Shown piece after piece: positions 1 through 7,844 of a stretch of 64,000 nt of DNA; position 1 is the first letter of the stretch; each line of letters opens with the position of its first letter. The stretch lies in contig OZ245840.1 in assembly GCA_965228775.1 (NCBI GenBank), forward strand, positions 1,736,001 through 1,800,000, written 5' to 3'. The DNA is from JANQMY01 sp965228775 (lineage in GTDB: Bacteria; Pseudomonadota; Alphaproteobacteria; JANQMY01). A model generated the notes under the pieces. That model made no database searches and was not told where the DNA came from. It worked only from the letters and a program-made list of their open reading frames with translations. The translations under genes were made by a program, and so were the position numbers.

Positions 1-966
1 GGCGCCGTGATAGGCCACGCGGAATTTGCGTGGCAATGACACATGCTTCAGGGTCAGCTTGCCGAGCATCTCAACAATATCGATCGATTTCTTGGCGATC
101 ACATCCGCGGCCTCGGCCAATTCCGGCTTGTCCCGGAAAATACGGTCATAATCTTTCAACACGGTCCCGCAACCGGACGCGGTCGACACGATGTAGTCGA
201 CCTCGTTCAACACATTGCCTTTTGACCATGCGATAGCGTTTTTCATCGCCCATTCTTCGGCGGCCTCGGTCTGGCCCAAATGGTGAGGCAACGCCCCGCA
301 ACATCCGCTGCCTTGAGGCACCAGCACTTCAACGCCATGACGGTTGAGGACGCGGATGGCCGCGGCATTCGTTTCTTGATCCAGAACCGATTGAACGCAC
401 CCGCGCAGCATTATCACGCGATATTTTTGGTCTCCTTCCGCCGGGAACACGGTTCCAAAATCCGCGAGACTGGGCCGGGGCCATTTGTCCGGCGCAAGGT
501 CCAACATCACTTGAAAAGGCTTTGGCAACCAATTCTTGAACGGACGGCCCAAATAGGCAAAGCCAATGGCAACACGAAAATAATTCGGACGCGGAAGAAG
601 CCAACCCAAAATGCGCCGGACCTGACGGTCCAAATAGGGGCGCTCATAGGTTTCCTCGATATGCGCGCGGGCTTTGTCGATCAGTTGATCGTAGTTTACA
701 TCAGATGGACAGGTCGTCTTGCAGCCCAGACACGACAAGCAGCGGTCCAAATGGTGCACGGTTTCGGCCGATGGTGCGTCGCCGCTTTCCAGCATGTTTT
801 GAATAAGCTGAATGCGGCCGCGCGGAGAGTCCAGTTCGTCGCCCGCAATGATGTAAGTCGGGCAGGTCGCCGAACAAAATCCGCAATGCACGCATTTTCG
901 AAGCGCTTTTTCGCAGTCCGCAATATGCGGTTCGGCAAGTTGAGTATCATTAAAATGTGTTTGCAT
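1..966 (-). CDS. glcF: Glycolate oxidase iron-sulfur subunit GlcF (3' end outside window)
   Basis: Partial gene, 322 codons visible, reading off the left edge without a stop. It is the electron-transfer subunit of membrane-associated glycolate dehydrogenase (glycolate to glyoxylate). Two [4Fe-4S] ferredoxin motifs are visible in the translation: C25-x2-C28-x2-C31-x3-C35-P and C76-x2-C79-x2-C82-x3-C86-P. They are followed by the cysteine-rich 'GSGCCGALPHH' segment and a second 'ASGCG' segment typical of the CCG domains of GlcF/GlpC/HdrD. The ATG at 966 lies 29 nt after the glcE stop, in the same direction, giving the operon order glcD-glcE-glcF. Confident in the family; the C-terminal third is not visible. 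Confidence 0.93.
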   Translation of the reverse strand, partial: MQTHFNDTQLAEPHIADCEKALRKCVHCGFCSATCPTYIIAGDELDSPRGRIQLIQNMLESGDAPSAETVHHLDRCLSCLGCKTTCPSDVNYDQLIDKARAHIEETYERPYLDRQVRRILGWLLPRPNYFRVAIGFAYLGRPFKNWLPKPFQVMLDLAPDKWPRPSLADFGTVFPAEGDQKYRVIMLRGCVQSVLDQETNAAAIRVLNRHGVEVLVPQGSGCCGALPHHLGQTEAAEEWAMKNAIAWSKGNVLNEVDYIVSTASGCGTVLKDYDRIFRDKPELAEAADVIAKKSIDIVEMLGKLTLKHVSLPRKFRVAYHGA

Positions 967-995
967 TGAAATATGCTCTTAACTCACCGCAGCAG

Positions 996-2243
996 CTAAA
1001 CGTCCGCATACATACGGCCAAAATTGAGAACTTTTTCCGGGTCAAATGCATTCTTGATATTGGCGGTAAGAGTCGCCAGCACAGGATCTTGCGGGTGGAA
1101 CACGGACACACGCTGACGCACCGCATCCGGTGCCCGCATCAGTGTGGCGTGGCCTCCTGCCCGGCTGACCGCTTGACGGACAATGTCCGCATCCACCGAT
1201 CCCTCTGGGCGCACCGCCAGCCAGATCAGACCGCCCGCCCAATCCGCATACCAGGCTTCCGCCCCTACAGATGAGGCGATGGACAGCATGCGCGTCGGCG
1301 CCGACGAAACCCGCCACAGGGCTGAATCGTCGTTCGCAAAGAATGTGACATCTGAAACCTCCCGCCAGAGGCGTTCGGATGTGCCATCTTCCAAAATCGC
1401 GACGCCATCGCGCCCAGCCAAGGGTTCCAGATCGACCCCTTTTCGGGCGACGAGATCTTTCAAGGCCGCTACGCGCGCGCCGAGCGACTTGGCATAACCT
1501 TCAAGCCGCAACAATGTCACGCCACCTTCAATACCGGAGATTTCCGGCATGGCCGATTTGGCAACGACATTGCGCGGCAAATGTGCGGCACCCGAAATCT
1601 CCAACGGAGACTGCATGGCCGCCGTCATCAAGACAACCGCGTCCCGGTCGCTGACACCGGCAATCATCAGTGTCTGGACTTGTTCCGGCGCCGGCATGAC
1701 TTTCAGCGTGACTTCCGTCAGAACGCCCAGCGTGCCATGAGACCCAGCCATCAGTTTCGGTAAGTCGTAGCCCGTGACGTTTTTCATCACCCGGCCGCCG
1801 GACTTAAAAAGATCGTTCCGGCCACTGACGGCTTCCACACCCAACAAATGATCGCGCAGGGCACCAGCCTTCATACGGCGAGAGCCTGACGCATTCGCAG
1901 CCACCATGCCGCCGACGGTGCCGGCCACTGTACCGACCTGGGCCGAACCGTAGAGCGCCCCCCATTTTGGGGGCTCAAACGCCAATTGTTGTCCTGCCTG
2001 GCTCAACCTGTCCTCAATCTCCCGCAAAGGCGTTCCGGCCTTTGCCCGGAGAATAAGTTCCCCAGGTTCATAAAGTGTTATCCCTGTTAACCCCGACAAA
2101 TCGATCAACGCATCCGCATCGACGGGACGGCCCAGGCCAGATTTGCTGCCCTGCCCTTGCACACGCAGCTTTTTGCCTTCAGAGAGGGCCCAACCGACAA
2201 TTTCTTGAATTTCGGCGGGGGAGCTAGGCTTGAAAATGTCCAT
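996..2243 (-). CDS. glcE: Glycolate oxidase FAD-binding subunit GlcE
   Basis: 415 residues. The N-terminal half is a PCMH/FAD_binding_4 fold ('LRVQGQGSKSGLGRP', 'ANASGSRRMKAGALRDHLLG', 'VMKNVTGYDLPKLMAGSHGT'), the usual GlcE pattern. GlcE partners the other FAD subunit, GlcD, and the Fe-S subunit, GlcF, in oxidising glycolate and related 2-hydroxyacids. It starts 14 nt after the glcD stop. Length and motifs match the family. No signal peptide, so it acts on the cytoplasmic side of the membrane. Confidence 0.93.
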   Translation of the reverse strand: MDIFKPSSPAEIQEIVGWALSEGKKLRVQGQGSKSGLGRPVDADALIDLSGLTGITLYEPGELILRAKAGTPLREIEDRLSQAGQQLAFEPPKWGALYGSAQVGTVAGTVGGMVAANASGSRRMKAGALRDHLLGVEAVSGRNDLFKSGGRVMKNVTGYDLPKLMAGSHGTLGVLTEVTLKVMPAPEQVQTLMIAGVSDRDAVVLMTAAMQSPLEISGAAHLPRNVVAKSAMPEISGIEGGVTLLRLEGYAKSLGARVAALKDLVARKGVDLEPLAGRDGVAILEDGTSERLWREVSDVTFFANDDSALWRVSSAPTRMLSIASSVGAEAWYADWAGGLIWLAVRPEGSVDADIVRQAVSRAGGHATLMRAPDAVRQRVSVFHPQDPVLATLTANIKNAFDPEKVLNFGRMYADV

Positions 2244-2257
2244 GCCGTGATCCGGTA

Positions 2258-3745
2258 TCAGAATCTCGGCAGATCAGGGAATGGCAGCTTCCCATGATGC
2301 ACGTGCATCTTGCCCAGTTCCGCACAGGTATGAAGCTTGGGAAAGACCTTGCCCGGATTGAGCCTGCCATCGGGATCGAAGGCACATTTGACCCGTTGTT
2401 GCTGATCCAAATCGATCTCCGTGAACATCTCGCCCATGAGATCGCGCTTCTCGACACCGATCCCGTGTTCGCCGGACAAAACACCGCCCGAGGCCACACA
2501 GAGTTTCAGAATATCGGCCCCGAAAGCTTCCGCTTTTTCGACATCCCCTTCCACGTTGGAATCGAACAGGATAAGGGGATGCAAATTGCCGTCGCCGGCA
2601 TGGAAAACGTTAACCACCCGCAAACCATATTTTTGAGACAGACTTTCAATCTCGGTCAATACGGCCGGGAGTTTGTGGCGCGGTATGGTGCCGTCCATGC
2701 ACATATAATCAGGCGACAAGCGCCCAACCGCGGGAAACGCATTTTTACGTCCGGCCCAAAACAGGAGACGTTCCTTTTCATCCGTACTCATACGGATCGA
2801 CGACGCTTTCGCCGTCTTGGCGATTTCAGAGACGCGTTCGATCAGGGCATCCACTTCCGTTTCAGTGCCGTCCAACTCGACAATGAGCACGGCCTCCGCA
2901 TCTTGCGGATAGCCTGGCTGACAAAACGCTTCCGTGGCGGACACCGCCGCTTTATCCATCAGTTCCATCCCTGCCGGGATAATGCCTTGGGAAATGATGT
3001 CCGCAACGCATTGGCCCGCATCCGCAATACTTGGGAAACCCAGCAAGGCCGCACGCGCCAATGACGGCGTCGGCAAGATGCGCACCGTGACTTCGGTAAT
3101 GACGCCCAACAGACCTTCGGATCCGGTCAGCAGCCCCAGCAAGTCGTACGCATCCGCATCCAGATGTTTCCCGCCAAGACGTACTTTCTCGCCGGACATC
3201 AACACAACTTCCAACCCCAGAATATTATTCGTGGTCAGACCATATTTCAGACAATGCACACCCCCGGAATTTTCAGCCACATTGCCGCCGATGGTGCAGG
3301 CAATTTGGCTCGACGGATCCGGCGCATAATAAAAGCCGTCCTGTTCGACCGCATGGGTAATGGCCAAATTGGTGACCCCAGGCTGGGCGACCACGCAGCG
3401 GTTCTCAAGATCGATATCGAGGATCTGATTGAACTTAGCCATGCCCAGCAAAACACCGTCCGGCAACGGCAATGCCCCGCCCGACAGGCCGGTTCCGGCG
3501 CCTCTCGGCACGACCTTCACCCCCATCTCATGGCACAGGCGCAGAACGCGGCTGACCTGATCGACGGTTTCCGGCAACACCACAAGCATCGGCAGCTGGC
3601 GATAGGCCGTTAGCCCGTCGCAATCATAGGCGCGAAGGCGTGGCTCATCCGCGATGACGGACTGATCGGGCAAGAAGGCCCGCAACGCCTCAATGAGGCG
3701 CGCGCGGTTCTGCAGCGTCTTTTCTTCTGGCGGCGGTAATTGCAC
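2258..3745 (-). CDS. glcD: Glycolate oxidase catalytic FAD subunit GlcD
   Basis: 495 residues from a GTG start. The frame stays open upstream to 3817, but the GTG at 3745 is preceded by AAGGGGAG at good spacing and gives the N-terminus MQLPPPEEK usual for GlcD; the upstream ATG in that leader is out of frame. The FAD domain shows 'VVPRGAGTGLSGGALP' and the C-terminal FAD-oxidase domain ends with 'GGVLSGEHGIGVEKRD', a segment conserved in GlcD and D-lactate dehydrogenases. First gene of the glcDEF operon; no glcC-type regulator is visible nearby. A D-lactate or D-2-hydroxyglutarate dehydrogenase is the main alternative, but the E and F partners support GlcD. Confidence 0.93.
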   Translation of the reverse strand: MQLPPPEEKTLQNRARLIEALRAFLPDQSVIADEPRLRAYDCDGLTAYRQLPMLVVLPETVDQVSRVLRLCHEMGVKVVPRGAGTGLSGGALPLPDGVLLGMAKFNQILDIDLENRCVVAQPGVTNLAITHAVEQDGFYYAPDPSSQIACTIGGNVAENSGGVHCLKYGLTTNNILGLEVVLMSGEKVRLGGKHLDADAYDLLGLLTGSEGLLGVITEVTVRILPTPSLARAALLGFPSIADAGQCVADIISQGIIPAGMELMDKAAVSATEAFCQPGYPQDAEAVLIVELDGTETEVDALIERVSEIAKTAKASSIRMSTDEKERLLFWAGRKNAFPAVGRLSPDYMCMDGTIPRHKLPAVLTEIESLSQKYGLRVVNVFHAGDGNLHPLILFDSNVEGDVEKAEAFGADILKLCVASGGVLSGEHGIGVEKRDLMGEMFTEIDLDQQQRVKCAFDPDGRLNPGKVFPKLHTCAELGKMHVHHGKLPFPDLPRF

Positions 3746-3880
3746 GGCATCTCCCCTTATGCCCGATCTACACAAACACAAATGATCGAACTCTGACATG
3801 TGGTCCAATGGACGCACATTTCGGGTAAGGCGTAAAACCGCATGAGGGGAGCTGATTCGTCAAGAGTCGCGGCGATCGGA

Positions 3881-3914
3881 AAACAAAAAAACCGCAGAGT
3901 TTCTCTGCGGTTTT
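3881..3914 (-). terminator. Intrinsic terminator of rpmJ
   Basis: A perfect 12-bp inverted repeat (AAAACCGCAGAG at 3888-3899, CTCTGCGGTTTT at 3903-3914) with a TTT loop. Read on the minus strand, the stem is followed by a T-rich run. It sits 32 nt past the rpmJ stop and isolates rpmJ from the downstream glcDEF promoter. A weaker T run on the plus side could also let it work in the other direction. Confidence 0.9.
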
Positions 3915-3946
3915 CGAATTTTGCTTGGGCGCAAAGGCCCGAAATC

Positions 3947-4072
3947 TTAACCCTGGCGGGCCTTGAAACGGCGCTGGGTTTTGTTGATCACATAAAGACG
4001 GCCGCGGCGGCGAACGACCCGGCAATCCCGGTGGCGCTTTTTCAGCGTCTTAATTGAGTTACGGATCTTCAT
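3947..4072 (-). CDS. rpmJ: 50S ribosomal protein L36 (zinc-free type)
   Basis: 41 residues beginning MKIRNSIKTLKKRHRD and ending QRRFKARQG, the standard alphaproteobacterial L36. It has one cysteine instead of the four zinc ligands (C/C/C/H) of the zinc-binding form, so it is the C-minus (YkgO-like) type. A longer upstream frame to 4285 exists, but the ATG at 4072 gives the exact family length. Monocistronic, ended by the hairpin at 3881-3914 and divergent from the chromate-transporter gene. Confidence 0.95.
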   Translation of the reverse strand: MKIRNSIKTLKKRHRDCRVVRRRGRLYVINKTQRRFKARQG

Positions 4073-4269
4073 AGCGGTGCTCCGGCACGGTCTAAGGGGC
4101 GCTTGACGACAAGCGCGATTGTTCTGAAGGCGCGGAAAATAGGGGGCAGCCCGGCTAAAGTCAACCACTGAAAGGTTAAATCCGCCCGACCGGCAGGCCG
4201 CTAGAGCGATATTGTCACAAAACCTGAATAGGGTTGCGACCATTCCCGTTTGCTCGCTATCTGGTGGCC

Positions 4270-5481
4270 ATGTCCTCGCCTGCATCTTCTTCCGAAAATC
4301 CGCCCATTTTTGAGATATTTTGGGTCTTTCTGCGCCTGGGTCTCACCTCTTTTGGGGGGCCGATCGCCCATCTTGGCTATTTTCGCGATGAGTTCGTCGA
4401 ACGCCGCAAATGGCTGACCGACCAGGGCTATGGCGACCTGGTGGCCCTTTGCCAGTTCCTGCCCGGCCCTGCCTCCAGCCAGGTGGGTTTTGCCATCGGC
4501 CTGTTGAAGGGCGGCTTGCCCGGGGGTCTGGCCGCCTGGCTTGGATTTACCTTTCCTTCCGCGGCTTTGTTGTTTGCCGCAGCCTCCGGCGTGCATTTGG
4601 CGGATGGTCCCATCGCAACTGCCGCGATCGATGGCTTGAAAACCGTGGCCGTCGCCGTGGTCGCCCACGCCCTTTGGGGCATGTCCCGCAGCCTCGCGCC
4701 CGACGGTGTGCGGGCAGCCATCGCCTTTGCGGCCATGGCAGGCGTTTTGTTGATGCCAACGCCCACCACCCAATTGGCGATGATCGCGCTGGCAGGGGTA
4801 TTTGGCGCGTTCTTGTGCAGATCCGATGAAACAGCGCCCAAATCCATCAATTTTGGCGCCCGCTCCAAGGGCCTCGCGATGATGGCCTTCGCGCTGTTTT
4901 TCGGACTGCTGTTCGGACTTCCTTTTTTGGCGTCGGCCAACGCGGCGAGCTGGATTGGATTGGCAGATGGGTTCTTCCGGTCGGGCGCCTTGGTGTTCGG
5001 CGGCGGCCATGTGGTCTTGCCCCTGTTGGATGCCCAGGTGGCAGCCCCCAATGGCATTTCGGACGATCTGTTTCTGGCGGGGTATGGTGCAGCGCAAGCG
5101 GTTCCCGGCCCGCTGTTTACCATCGCCGCCTATCTGGGGGCCTTGGCCGACGGGGCCCCATCCCCCATCGCAGGCGCCGCCATCGGCATTGCCGCCGTCT
5201 TCCTGCCGGGTCTGTTGCTGGTCTATGCCGCCTTGCCGTTCTGGCAATCGGTCACTCAGTCTTCCAGCGCCCGCGCCATCCTTAACGGCGTCAATGCGAG
5301 CGTGGTGGGCATTCTGGCCGCCGCCCTCTACACGCCCATCTGGACATCTGCCGTACGAAGCCCGACCGATTTCATCATCGCCAGCGGCGCCTTTTTGCTG
5401 CTGACGGTAGCACGGCTTTCCGCCGGTTATGTGGTGCTCATCGCGGTCGCAGCCGCCATCGGTTTCCAGCTTCTGAGTTAA
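4270..5481 (+). CDS. chrA: Chromate transporter family protein, two-domain
   Basis: 403 residues of hydrophobic sequence made of two homologous CHR domains. The first opens with 'FWVFLRLGLTSFGGPIAHLGYFRDEFVERRKW' in overlapping pieces and contains 'QFLPGPASSQVGFAIG'. The second carries the matching 'GGGHVVLPLL' and 'AAQAVPGPLFTIAAYLG' segments. The family exports chromate across the inner membrane, although many members have unproven substrates. ATG at 4270 is chosen over the in-frame TTG at 4234 because the latter adds a poorly conserved tail; neither start has a strong ribosome site. The gene stands alone, so the transported anion is an inference. Confidence 0.88.
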   Translation: MSSPASSSENPPIFEIFWVFLRLGLTSFGGPIAHLGYFRDEFVERRKWLTDQGYGDLVALCQFLPGPASSQVGFAIGLLKGGLPGGLAAWLGFTFPSAALLFAAASGVHLADGPIATAAIDGLKTVAVAVVAHALWGMSRSLAPDGVRAAIAFAAMAGVLLMPTPTTQLAMIALAGVFGAFLCRSDETAPKSINFGARSKGLAMMAFALFFGLLFGLPFLASANAASWIGLADGFFRSGALVFGGGHVVLPLLDAQVAAPNGISDDLFLAGYGAAQAVPGPLFTIAAYLGALADGAPSPIAGAAIGIAAVFLPGLLLVYAALPFWQSVTQSSSARAILNGVNASVVGILAAALYTPIWTSAVRSPTDFIIASGAFLLLTVARLSAGYVVLIAVAAAIGFQLLS

Positions 5482-5500
5482 CCTTCCAGCCGCAAAAAAC

Positions 5501-5515
5501 TCACATCTTATGTGA
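5501..5515. promoter_or_regulatory. 15-bp palindrome, possible operator
   Basis: TCACAT-CTT-ATGTGA, a perfect 6-bp inverted repeat just after chrA and about 240 bp before the YHS gene. The symmetry suits a dimeric regulator, but no regulator gene is adjacent and no promoter can be assigned. Confidence 0.3.
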
Positions 5516-5658
5516 CATCACACGCTGTTTACCCAGAGTGAATGGATGTCTTCGTCCACACGCATTAGATGGTTGAAGTCACAGCGACATTCGGCGCCGA
5601 GAAGTTCCCCCCACTCCCGGCACCGTCATGTTTCCACTGATCCGTTGGTGGAGCATAA

Positions 5659-5703
5659 GGGGGCGCCTTCCCTCTCCCCGCATCTCCCCGGGAGGGCGCC
5701 CCC
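5659..5703 (+). terminator. GC-rich hairpin, possible terminator
   Basis: A 14-bp stem with one G.U pair: arms at 5659-5672 and 5690-5703 (GGGGGCGCC... against ...GGCGCCCCC). It follows chrA and precedes the YHS gene. No clear T run follows, so it may be a transcript-end hairpin or a dispersed palindrome. The rest of 5482-5751 shows nothing else convincing; a 61-codon open frame there is arginine/proline-rich noise. Confidence 0.5.
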
Positions 5704-5751
5704 GCTTAATTTGATGAATGCATTTATTTGAACCATTAGGTGAGAAACGAG

Positions 5752-6219
5752 ATGCCAATACCGTTCCAGAAAATTTTTGCTCTGAGTGCTTTTCTTATCG
5801 GCTTGCTGGCAATTACAGCCGGTCCAGCCAATGCGACCGCGCCGATTTACACCGGCTATTTCTCAAGCCTGGCCGTTTCCGGCTACGACACTGTCGCCTA
5901 TTTCAAGCAAGGCAAGCCCGTCAAAGGCAAGAGCTCTATCACCGCCAAATATATGGGCGCGGTATGGCAGTTCTCGTCTGAGGAAAACAAAGCCTTGTTC
6001 GAGGCGAACCCCGCCAAATATGCCCCTCAATATGGCGGGTACTGTGCTTGGGCCGTCTCTCAAGGGTATACCGCTAGCGGCGACCCGAAGCAGTGGAAGA
6101 TCGTCAGCGGCAAGCTCTATCTCAACTATGACGCCAAGGTGCAGAAGCGTTGGGAGCAGGATATCCCCGGCCATATCAAGTCTGCGGATTCAAACTGGCC
6201 GAAAATTCGCGGCAAGTGA
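5752..6219 (+). CDS. Exported YHS-domain protein
   Basis: 155 residues. The signal peptide (PFQKIFALSAFLIGLLAITAGPANA in pieces, cleaved near A-N-A/T-A) sends it to the periplasm. The mature part holds a YHS-like domain: 'VSGYDTVAYFKQGKPVKG', 'AKYMGAVWQFSSEENK', 'PAKYAPQYGGYCAWAVSQG'. Such domains are linked with metal or heme handling and redox proteins, but no activity is established for this exported type. ATG 5752 is preferred to the in-frame GTG at 5740. A terminator-like hairpin separates it from the radical SAM gene that follows. Confidence 0.85.
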   Translation: MPIPFQKIFALSAFLIGLLAITAGPANATAPIYTGYFSSLAVSGYDTVAYFKQGKPVKGKSSITAKYMGAVWQFSSEENKALFEANPAKYAPQYGGYCAWAVSQGYTASGDPKQWKIVSGKLYLNYDAKVQKRWEQDIPGHIKSADSNWPKIRGK

Positions 6220-6243
6220 CCGCCCAACGAATTGTGATTGGAG

Positions 6244-6278
6244 GAAAGGCTGGCGTCGGTGCTAGCCTTTCTTGTTTA
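6244..6278 (+). terminator. Hairpin after YHS gene
   Basis: GAAAGGCT at 6244-6251 pairs with AGCCTTTC at 6264-6271, followed by TTGTTTAT. It looks like a rho-independent terminator or attenuator in the short gap between the YHS and radical SAM genes. Confidence 0.6.
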
Positions 6279-6302
6279 TAAGGCTAGGTTGCTGGGGCAG
6301 AC

Positions 6303-7397
6303 GTGGAATCGATCTATTACGTCATCAACTGGGCGTGCCACCGTAAGTGCAAACATTGCTATGACGAGCGGTTCAGGCCCTATGTGCGTGGTGATATGGA
6401 TGCCCGCATTGCAGAATCGAAGTCCGCCTTTCCGAACATCATCAAAAACTTGCCGGACACTCTGCGCTATCTGGACCCGGATTTTCCGGATGCGGAGGGA
6501 AAACCGACGGAACGTATTGGGCGGATCGTCCTCGCGGGTGGCGAAGTCCTGGTAAATCCGGTGCGGGAAGAGGTCTTCTATCCGGTCCTGGAACAACTGT
6601 CGGAAAAATACGGCCACGGGCACGACGGCAAGATCATCATCCAAACCACCGGAGACCTCGTCACCAAGCCGCTCATCAAAGATATGATCGAGCGCGGAGT
6701 CTGGCTCATTTCCGTGGCCGGAATGGATGATTTCCATGTGGGCATGGAAGGCGACAAGCGTATTCCCATAATGGAAAATCTCACAGCCATGTTCGAGGAG
6801 ATGGGCCTTTCCCAAGTGCCGCTGAACACCAAAGCGCGCGATTGGACCCAAGAAGACGGCCCGTTCTTTAACTTCTTCGGCGCCAATCCCAATGCTTGGA
6901 TCGGAGAGATCTGGCCACGCGGGCGCGCTTGGCTGAACGGGCTGTCAAAAGCAGACATGTCGGTCAATTTTTGTGCACGCCATTCGGGCGGCAAGAACTT
7001 TCTGAATTATGGGCGCGCCGGATCGGAAGTTGCCATCGAGCCGGACGGCAAGGTCTATCCCTGCTGCCTTAAGACAAAACGGCCGCTTGGCAGCCTTGCC
7101 GAGGAACGCCTGACAGACATCCTAGATAGTTTGCGCGGCCACCCTGTTTTCGAAGCGCTCAATGCGGGCGCGCCCAACCGAATGGGACAAACGCTTGGCT
7201 GGCGCGAGCAAGATTTCGCCGCCGCCAGCCGGACGAAAACGCCCCAGGGCAATCATTACGAGAATTTGTGCATCGGATGTGACCGCTTCTTTGAAGACAA
7301 ATTGGGCCCAGTGCTCGACGAAATCCGCGGCCAACGCCTCGAAAAGCAAAAAAGCCGGTCACATTTCCGAGATCTGGTGACTTCGGGCTCTCCTTAG
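6303..7397 (+). CDS. Radical SAM protein with SPASM-like C-terminal cysteines
   Basis: 364 residues from a GTG. The N-terminal cluster motif C12-x3-C16-x2-C19 (ACHRKCKHC) should bind the SAM [4Fe-4S] cluster; 'IVLAGGEVLVNP' is in the position of the GGE motif. The C-terminal third has 'VYPCCLKTKRPLGSL' and 'CIGCDRFFED', a cysteine arrangement like SPASM/twitch domains that bind an auxiliary cluster. Such enzymes usually modify peptides or proteins or help in cofactor assembly. No obvious precursor peptide lies beside it; the nearest small ORFs encode membrane proteins. It precedes the four-gene redox cluster by 64 nt, so it may mature one of those proteins (inference). Confidence 0.85.
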   Translation: MESIYYVINWACHRKCKHCYDERFRPYVRGDMDARIAESKSAFPNIIKNLPDTLRYLDPDFPDAEGKPTERIGRIVLAGGEVLVNPVREEVFYPVLEQLSEKYGHGHDGKIIIQTTGDLVTKPLIKDMIERGVWLISVAGMDDFHVGMEGDKRIPIMENLTAMFEEMGLSQVPLNTKARDWTQEDGPFFNFFGANPNAWIGEIWPRGRAWLNGLSKADMSVNFCARHSGGKNFLNYGRAGSEVAIEPDGKVYPCCLKTKRPLGSLAEERLTDILDSLRGHPVFEALNAGAPNRMGQTLGWREQDFAAASRTKTPQGNHYENLCIGCDRFFEDKLGPVLDEIRGQRLEKQKSRSHFRDLVTSGSP

Positions 7398-7461
7398 TCT
7401 CGATCCGGGGGATGAGTTCAGCTATGGTTTTGGCGTGGGGAATTATCATGGTGTGCGGACC

Positions 7462-7674
7462 ATGCATTTAGCAGACATGATTGTGACGGTCCTGGGCCTT
7501 TATGTGGCCATCGGATTCGTCTTTGCACTGTTCTTCGTGACAGTAGGCGTATCGCGTGTGGATCCGGCAGTCCAAGGAGCACCGTGGGGCTTCCGGCTGA
7601 TCATCTTCCCCGGCACGATTGCTTTGTGGCCGGTGATGCTCCTCAAACTCTTCAGTGGGGGGCGTTCAGAATGA
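7462..7674 (+). CDS. Small membrane protein of the redox cluster
   Basis: 70 residues. One strong transmembrane segment near residues 6-30 (MIVTVLGLYVAIGFVFALFF) and a second, shorter hydrophobic stretch near 48-65 containing 'GFRLIIFPGTIALWP'. ATG 7462 is chosen; the frame extends to 7435 without conserved features. Its TGA overlaps the next ATG as ATGA, so translation is coupled. No named family is recognised with certainty. The compact, proline-containing helix and the coupling to a ferric-reductase-like gene suggest a small accessory subunit of that membrane complex. Confidence 0.75.
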   Translation: MHLADMIVTVLGLYVAIGFVFALFFVTVGVSRVDPAVQGAPWGFRLIIFPGTIALWPVMLLKLFSGGRSE

Positions 7675-7844
7675 GACGGTCGCACCGCAATTGGCATGCC
7701 CTCATTTGGCGGGTGTTGGGCCCTGTCATTCTGATCGCCGCGTATTTCGGGCTGCAAGCCAAGCAAACAACACCGATTGAAGAGCAAACGCCCGGCAAGA
7801 TCGAAAGCGCAACGCTTCCGGGTGCCGACGGAGAAACGCCATGA
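7671..7844 (+). CDS. Tiny single-pass membrane protein of the redox cluster
   Basis: 57 residues: a basic N-terminus (MRRSHRNWHALIWR), one transmembrane helix (VLGPVILIAAYFGL) and a polar tail outside. The start ATG overlaps the previous stop and its own stop overlaps the next start (ATGA at 7841-7844), placing it firmly inside the operon. It is too small and simple to assign by sequence. By position it is a candidate assembly factor or subunit for the Rieske/ferric-reductase-like protein. Confidence 0.72.
   Translation: MRRSHRNWHALIWRVLGPVILIAAYFGLQAKQTTPIEEQTPGKIESATLPGADGETP

Noticed and set aside
4201..5247. A 348-codon minus-strand frame
   Set aside because: Antisense to the chromate transporter; glycine/glutamine-rich without any fold signal.
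5546..5731. A 61-codon plus-strand frame in the chrA-YHS spacer
   Set aside because: No ribosome site, runs through a palindrome, and Ser/Arg/Pro-rich composition suggests noise.
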